A DNA stretch of 18,408 bases from Bacillota bacterium (lineage in GTDB: Bacteria > Bacillota > Desulfitobacteriia > Desulfitobacteriales > Desulfitobacteriaceae). The position numbers were made by a program, and so were the translations under genes. Location: contig JAEWCM010000013.1 in the NCBI GenBank assembly GCA_023390635.1, forward strand, positions 1 to 18,408, in the 5' to 3' direction. The notes under the pieces are model-generated. The model saw only the letters and a program-made list of their open reading frames with translations, was not told where the DNA came from and searched no databases. Within the stretch, counting starts at the first letter, position 1. Every line of letters starts with the position of its first letter. This document shows positions 15,869 through 18,408 of the stretch, piece by piece.

Positions 15869-17599
15869 ATGCTTACCGACATTCCCTATCTGTGCAAAAA
15901 AAGAAATGTTACCCTTTCCCACTTGGCTGAGCGCTGTGGGGTTAGTGTCGGCTACCTTTCTTTAATTACTAAAGGAAAACGTAAAAATGTGAGCTACAAT
16001 ATTCTAGAAAATATAGCAGATGAATTAGATATCTCTGTCAGTGACCTGCTTGGCGATACTCTGGCTGAAGCACCGGCTCCGGATATTCATTCCTTATCGG
16101 CGGTCCTTCATTTTTGGGAAGTGTCCTCTGACGAAGTCCATAACTTCATTCAATACTTTAAGAGTATGGATCAAGATACAAGAGAAGCCGTCTCCGGATT
16201 TTTCTGTTCCTATGAACAAGAATTGATTGACCGCCTTCTTGAACCTGACTATACAGAAAATCAGCTTAATCTAATCATTATTGCTGCTCTCCATGATGGG
16301 ATTATTTCCTCTCGGCTTACCTCATCTTTGATCAAAGATGATCCTCTTCCTTTCAATATTATCAAAGCCAGAGATGACTCTTTCCAGCTTAGACTGCGTT
16401 TCAACCATATCCTCAAGCGATTTCGGCGCAAAATCCCTTTAGCTCTCGGTACTCTGGAAAAGATATGGGAAACCGAATTCCCCATGTCTCAAGTTTATCT
16501 GAAGCTCGCTCTTTTATGTGATAAACATAATTATTCTGACCTCTCCCTCCATTACTACGGCAACGCCGCTCTCTACGCCCGTGGGGAAGAAAACAGAGAG
16601 AACTTGGAAGAATCTATCACTAAGGTAAGGAAAATGCCTGCGTCTCCTTTAAGAAGACTGATCACATCCTGGTATCGGGGCCTCATTCTATCCGGACAAG
16701 GCTTATATGAGAAGGCCTACGATGCTGTAAAGGGAACTTTAACCTTTTCGCCCAGCGGGATTACAGAGCAACGTTTTTTGTCCAGGAACCACAGTACGTC
16801 CGGAAATTGGTTTGCTATTCAGGGCAGATACAAAGAGGCTTTAAAACACTTTCGGGAAAGCATACGCTTATGGTCGGACGGTCCCCTGGCTCCGGCGACC
16901 TATATTAATATGGGATCTTTAATGAGGCGAATTGGTAGATTGCATCAAGCAAAGAAATACTTTGAGCTAGCCATTGAGAGCAAAGAGCCTTTTATTTTAC
17001 CCACTGCAATGTATGCTTTAGGTCTCATTGCCTTTGATGAAAAAGATCATGTCAAAGCCCGTCGCCTAATCCTGGAAGGATATATCATGGGAAAAACTCT
17101 CAATAGAGAGTTAGGAAGAACTGAGATATATATTAACTTGGGAGCTTATTACAAAGAACTAGGTAAATATAATCATTCTATCTATTTATTGGAATTAGCC
17201 CACCAAAGAGCCACCCGCTTCAATGACACAAGAGCTATTTGTTATACTATGCTAGAAAAAGCGGATACTTATATTCATATGAATAGGATTGATGAGGCTC
17301 AAAAAGTTGTTGAACTTTTACCTGATTTTATTGAAGGCCAGAGTGATTTACTCCTTTTAGGCTTTTGGCTTAACAGCAAAGGCAAACTCTATCTTTCTGA
17401 AAATCAGCCAGGAGTTGCCTTAACTTTCCTAAAACAAGCTTACCTTACTTTGGGGCAAGGAGCCAGCATATCTTACGAATATTTAAAATGCATAAGGTTA
17501 ATGGAACAAACTTATATTGCGCTACATGAACCACATCAAGTTCAGTTCTTTCATGATGAAGGTGTACGACAAAGAAGAAAATTATCTAAACAGCATTAA
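15869..17599 (+). CDS. XRE-family HTH regulator with TPR array, RRNPP-like peptide sensor
   Basis: A 576-residue cytoplasmic protein. Residues about 5-62 form an XRE/Cro-type helix-turn-helix (VTLSHLAERCGVSVGYLSLI, then NILENIADELDISVSDLLGD). About 80-250 is a helical stretch without clear motifs. About 260-530 is a series of TPR-like helix pairs, clearest at 311-334 (GNWFAIQGRYKEALKHFRES), 344-371, 420-447 (INLGAYYKELGKYNHSIYLL), 458-485 and 499-528. There is no signal peptide or kinase domain. HTH plus TPR is the architecture of RRNPP regulators (PlcR, NprR, PrgX, Rgg), which bind imported pheromone peptides with the TPR face, though it is longer than most. Two candidate peptide genes follow directly. 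It diverges from fapR. The ATG at 15869 fits the AGGGGG site better than the GTG at 15866. Ligand and targets are inferred. Confidence 0.85.
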   Translation: MLTDIPYLCKKRNVTLSHLAERCGVSVGYLSLITKGKRKNVSYNILENIADELDISVSDLLGDTLAEAPAPDIHSLSAVLHFWEVSSDEVHNFIQYFKSMDQDTREAVSGFFCSYEQELIDRLLEPDYTENQLNLIIIAALHDGIISSRLTSSLIKDDPLPFNIIKARDDSFQLRLRFNHILKRFRRKIPLALGTLEKIWETEFPMSQVYLKLALLCDKHNYSDLSLHYYGNAALYARGEENRENLEESITKVRKMPASPLRRLITSWYRGLILSGQGLYEKAYDAVKGTLTFSPSGITEQRFLSRNHSTSGNWFAIQGRYKEALKHFRESIRLWSDGPLAPATYINMGSLMRRIGRLHQAKKYFELAIESKEPFILPTAMYALGLIAFDEKDHVKARRLILEGYIMGKTLNRELGRTEIYINLGAYYKELGKYNHSIYLLELAHQRATRFNDTRAICYTMLEKADTYIHMNRIDEAQKVVELLPDFIEGQSDLLLLGFWLNSKGKLYLSENQPGVALTFLKQAYLTLGQGASISYEYLKCIRLMEQTYIALHEPHQVQFFHDEGVRQRRKLSKQH

Positions 17600-17613
17600 T
17601 CTTTTCTATATTG

Positions 17614-17626
17614 TCACATAATGTGA
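17614..17626. repeat. 13-bp palindrome after the regulator stop
   Basis: TCACATAATGTGA, perfect arms around a central A, between the regulator stop and its terminator. It could be a binding site or part of the 3' end structure; no function is evident. Confidence 0.4.
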
Positions 17627-17636
17627 TATTTGCCAT

Positions 17637-17675
17637 AATCCGGCGGTTTTCTTGACGAAAATCGCCGGATTTTTT
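17637..17675 (+). terminator. Rho-independent terminator of the regulator gene
   Basis: Left arm AATCCGGCGGTTTTC (17637-17651), loop TTGAC, right arm GAAAATCGCCGGATT (17657-17671): 15 pairs including one G-T wobble, running into six T (17670-17675). It separates the regulator transcript from the first peptide gene. Confidence 0.92.
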
Positions 17676-17695
17676 GACATAAATTGATGAACCTT

Positions 17696-17745
17696 CTGTG
17701 TGTTTTATCCATGTTAAATTGAGTGCAAATAAAGGAAACACACAG
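17696..17745 (+). promoter_or_regulatory. Inverted repeat in peptide gene 1 leader, overlapping its ribosome site
   Basis: CTGTGTGTTT (17696-17705) and AAACACACAG (17736-17745) are perfect 10-bp complements, and CC (17709-17710) can add two pairs with GG (17734-17735). The right arm shares the AG of the AGGAGGT ribosome site (17744-17750). It brackets the extended -10 box, so it may act as a DNA operator or, in longer transcripts, as a hairpin that limits translation. Confidence 0.5.
17712..17720 (+). promoter_or_regulatory. Extended -10 of peptide gene 1
   Basis: TGTTAAATT, a TGN plus TAAATT hexamer, 37 nt before the start codon, with no recognisable -35 at 17 bp. The same element, ATGYTAAATT, occurs upstream of the second peptide gene, with ACC 17 bases before the ATG of the box in both cases. 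This points to shared, possibly activator-dependent control. Confidence 0.5.
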
Positions 17746-17757
17746 GAGGTAATAATC

Positions 17758-17850
17758 ATGAAAAAATTATTTGCAATTCTTTTCGGTTTATTTATTGGTG
17801 GAGGAGCAGCAGCTACTGTAGCTTTCATTGATCCTTTCATCGGTGGCTGA
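17758..17850 (+). CDS. 30-residue exported peptide, candidate pheromone precursor 1
   Basis: ATG at 17758, seven bases after a near-perfect AGGAGGT site, stop TGA at 17848. The product starts MKKLFAILFGLFIGGG, with two lysines and a hydrophobic core to about residue 23, like a Sec signal or single membrane helix. Small residues AAATVA (17-22) offer signal-peptidase-like cuts that would release FIDPFIGG or a few residues more. The C-terminal D-x-x-I-G-G recalls streptococcal SHP pheromones ending in VGG. Its position directly downstream of an HTH-TPR regulator, in the same direction, matches RRNPP receptor-pheromone pairs. The coding call is strong because of the ribosome site, the flanking terminators and the similar second gene. 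Alternatives are a small membrane toxin or an orphan membrane peptide. Confidence 0.8.
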   Translation: MKKLFAILFGLFIGGGAAATVAFIDPFIGG

Positions 17851-17873
17851 TTCCAAACTCTCGTTTTCTAAGC

Positions 17874-17923
17874 AGAAGGAGTATTTCTATGACTGAGCCA
17901 TAGAAATGCTCCTTCTCTTTTTT
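17874..17923 (+). terminator. Rho-independent terminator of peptide gene 1
   Basis: An 18-bp stem, AGAAGGAGTATTTCTATG (17874-17891) pairing with 17899-17916 with one G-T wobble, a 7-nt loop and then CTTTTTT. Very strong, and 23 nt after the stop codon. It makes peptide gene 1 a single-gene transcript. Confidence 0.95.
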
Positions 17924-17957
17924 AATCCCAACACAAGAATTCATTTTTAGCCATTTG

Positions 17958-17979
17958 TTTACTGTCAGTAAATATTTAC
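17958..17979. repeat. Overlapping palindromes upstream of peptide gene 2
   Basis: TTTACTGTCAGTAAA (17958-17972) and the perfect palindrome GTAAATATTTAC (17968-17979) share a half-site, giving three alternating TTTAC/GTAAA half-sites. They lie 44 bp upstream of the extended -10, a plausible activator-binding position. Which protein binds, if any, is unknown; the adjacent HTH regulator is the obvious candidate. Confidence 0.5.
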
Positions 17980-18022
17980 ACTTTTCAATATCTACTTCCA
18001 GACCAATGTCTTCTCCCCTCTA

Positions 18023-18031
18023 TGCTAAATT
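18023..18031 (+). promoter_or_regulatory. Extended -10 of peptide gene 2
   Basis: TGCTAAATT, matching the element at 17712-17720, 32 nt before the start codon. No clear -35. The following leader also resembles that of peptide gene 1 (GCAA, then AAA and GA, then AGGAGG), indicating common descent of the two units. Confidence 0.5.
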
Positions 18032-18063
18032 TAAGGCAACTCAAATGACAAGGAGGGGAATCC

Positions 18064-18156
18064 ATGAGAAACTTTTGTGCATTGCTGCCGAATTTAAAGG
18101 CAGACAGCAAAAATACTACCGCAGCTTATTCCATAGATCATGTTATCGGAGGCTAA
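18064..18156 (+). CDS. 30-residue peptide, diverged paralogue of candidate pheromone 1
   Basis: ATG at 18064 after AAGGAGGGG with a 5-nt gap; stop TAA at 18154. Starts MRNFCALLPNLKADS and ends AAYSIDHVIGG. It is the same length as peptide 1 and aligns without gaps, with nine identities (Met1, Ala6, Leu8, Leu11, Ile24, Asp25, Ile28, Gly29, Gly30). The conserved C-terminus I-D-x-x-I-G-G is where a mature signal would lie. The N-terminal half is polar and charged, so it is a poor Sec signal. It may be exported by another route, act inside the cell, or be decaying. A longer open frame overlaps this stretch in another frame without a comparable ribosome site and I do not support it. Confidence 0.7.
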   Translation: MRNFCALLPNLKADSKNTTAAYSIDHVIGG

Positions 18157-18164
18157 TTTTTTTT
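18130..18164 (+). terminator. Possible weak terminator after peptide gene 2
   Basis: Eight consecutive T (18157-18164) begin right after the stop codon, preceded by a weak stem TCC-ATA pairing with TAT-C-GGA within the last codons. The T-run is convincing, the hairpin is not. Confidence 0.3.
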
Positions 18165-18283
18165 GTTCCATTCCTAATTTGCACATACCAAGACTGTATG
18201 GATGCTGAAAGCTCTGCAAAACAACTCAATCAAATTTCATACTACATTGATATTCCTGTTTTGCAGTACCTTATAGGTCATAA

Positions 18284-18330
18284 AAGAGGGTGTCCCAAAA
18301 GCCATGAAAATGGTAGAGGGATACCCTCTT
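18284..18330. repeat. Compound hairpin, possible insertion-sequence end
   Basis: Outer stem AAGAGGGTGTCCC (18284-18296) with GGGATACCCTCTT (18318-18330), 13 pairs including a G-T wobble; inside it CCAT-GAAA-ATGG (18302-18313) with a GNRA-type loop. The GGGTGTCCCAAAAG stretch resembles terminal repeats I recall from IS1182-like elements of clostridia. On the minus strand the stem is followed by TTTT, so it could also be a terminator. No transposase coding is visible inside the window. Confidence 0.4.
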
Positions 18331-18364
18331 CCGCATAATTAAGCAACAAAAAGAAGCCGATCCT

Positions 18365-18408
18365 TGGTAAAATGGAAGTGACCAAACCACCATTTAAAGG
18401 AGGGCTTC
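18365..18408 (+). promoter_or_regulatory. Leader of a plus-strand gene starting off the right edge
   Basis: An extended -10 TGGTAAAAT (18365-18373) and a strong ribosome site AAAGGAGG (18396-18403) end the window, with the start codon expected within a few bases beyond it. AAATGG/CCATTT (18370-18375/18390-18395) form a small inverted repeat between them. It may be the transposase of an insertion sequence whose end is the hairpin at 18284-18330. The 18165-18283 stretch between peptide gene 2 and this hairpin shows nothing I can identify. Confidence 0.4.

Noticed and set aside
15691..15882. 63-codon minus-strand open frame between fapR and the regulator
   Set aside because: Starts inside the regulator gene, no ribosome site or recognisable content.
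17614..17626. TCACATAATGTGA as a CRP/FNR-type (CprK-like) site
   Set aside because: Half-site orientation and spacing do not fit TGTGA-N6-TCACA or TTAAT-N4-ATTAA, and it lies at the 3' end of a gene.
17586..17840. 84-codon minus-strand open frame opposite peptide gene 1
   Set aside because: It runs through the terminator hairpin and has no ribosome site; it is a shadow of the intergenic region.
17955..18338. 127-codon plus-strand open frame covering the peptide 2 region
   Set aside because: It has no ribosome site at its start, crosses the T-run and palindromes, and reads as random sequence; peptide gene 2 in another frame has an excellent ribosome site and a paralogue.
1..18408. CRISPR arrays, tRNA or rRNA genes, prophage genes
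   Set aside because: No regularly spaced direct repeats, no cloverleaf with T-loop signature, and no rRNA-like or phage-like sequence was seen on reading the window.

Overview
The window looks like a low-to-mid GC Gram-positive anaerobe of the class Clostridia, most like Desulfitobacterium and its relatives. This rests on recall of gene order (fapR-plsX-fabH-fabK-fabD-fabG-acpP-fabF-rnc-smc-ftsY), the FapR/FabK fatty-acid system, strong AGGAGG ribosome binding sites and protein similarity. No database search was possible.

Layout. At the left edge is the leader of a minus-strand gene lying outside the window, then one small plus-strand lipoprotein (124-585). From about 15550 back to 597 runs a continuous minus-strand block of 13 genes. 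In transcription order these are fapR, plsX, fabH, fabK, fabD, fabG, acpP and fabF (phospholipid and fatty-acid synthesis and its regulator), then rnc, smc and ftsY (RNA processing, chromosome condensation, membrane protein targeting), then mtnA and mtaD (methylthioadenosine salvage). The early genes are packed with overlaps or gaps of 1-35 nt. Hairpins lie between acpP and fabF and at the fabF/rnc junction. A good promoter with an unusual perfect 16-bp inverted repeat precedes ftsY. The fapR promoter (TTGAAA-17-TATAAT) carries two tandem FapR-type boxes, so malonyl-CoA feedback on the whole lipid operon can be read from the DNA.

The right 2.5 kb is different in character and is the most interesting part. 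A divergent plus-strand gene (15869-17599) encodes a 576-residue protein with an N-terminal XRE-type helix-turn-helix and a C-terminal TPR array, the architecture of RRNPP peptide-sensing regulators. It ends in a strong terminator. Two tiny genes too short for ordinary gene calling follow, at 17758-17850 and 18064-18156. Each encodes exactly 30 residues and has an excellent ribosome binding site. They align without gaps and share the C-terminal pattern I-D-x-x-I-G-G and an upstream box ATGYTAAATT. The first has a classical export-type hydrophobic N-terminus; the second has lost it. I infer an undescribed RRNPP-like cell-cell signalling locus with a duplicated pheromone gene. The C-termini resemble, but are distinct from, streptococcal SHP pheromones (D...VGG).

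The last 125 bp hold a compound hairpin and a leader with a ribosome binding site pointing at a gene beyond the right edge, possibly the start of an insertion sequence.
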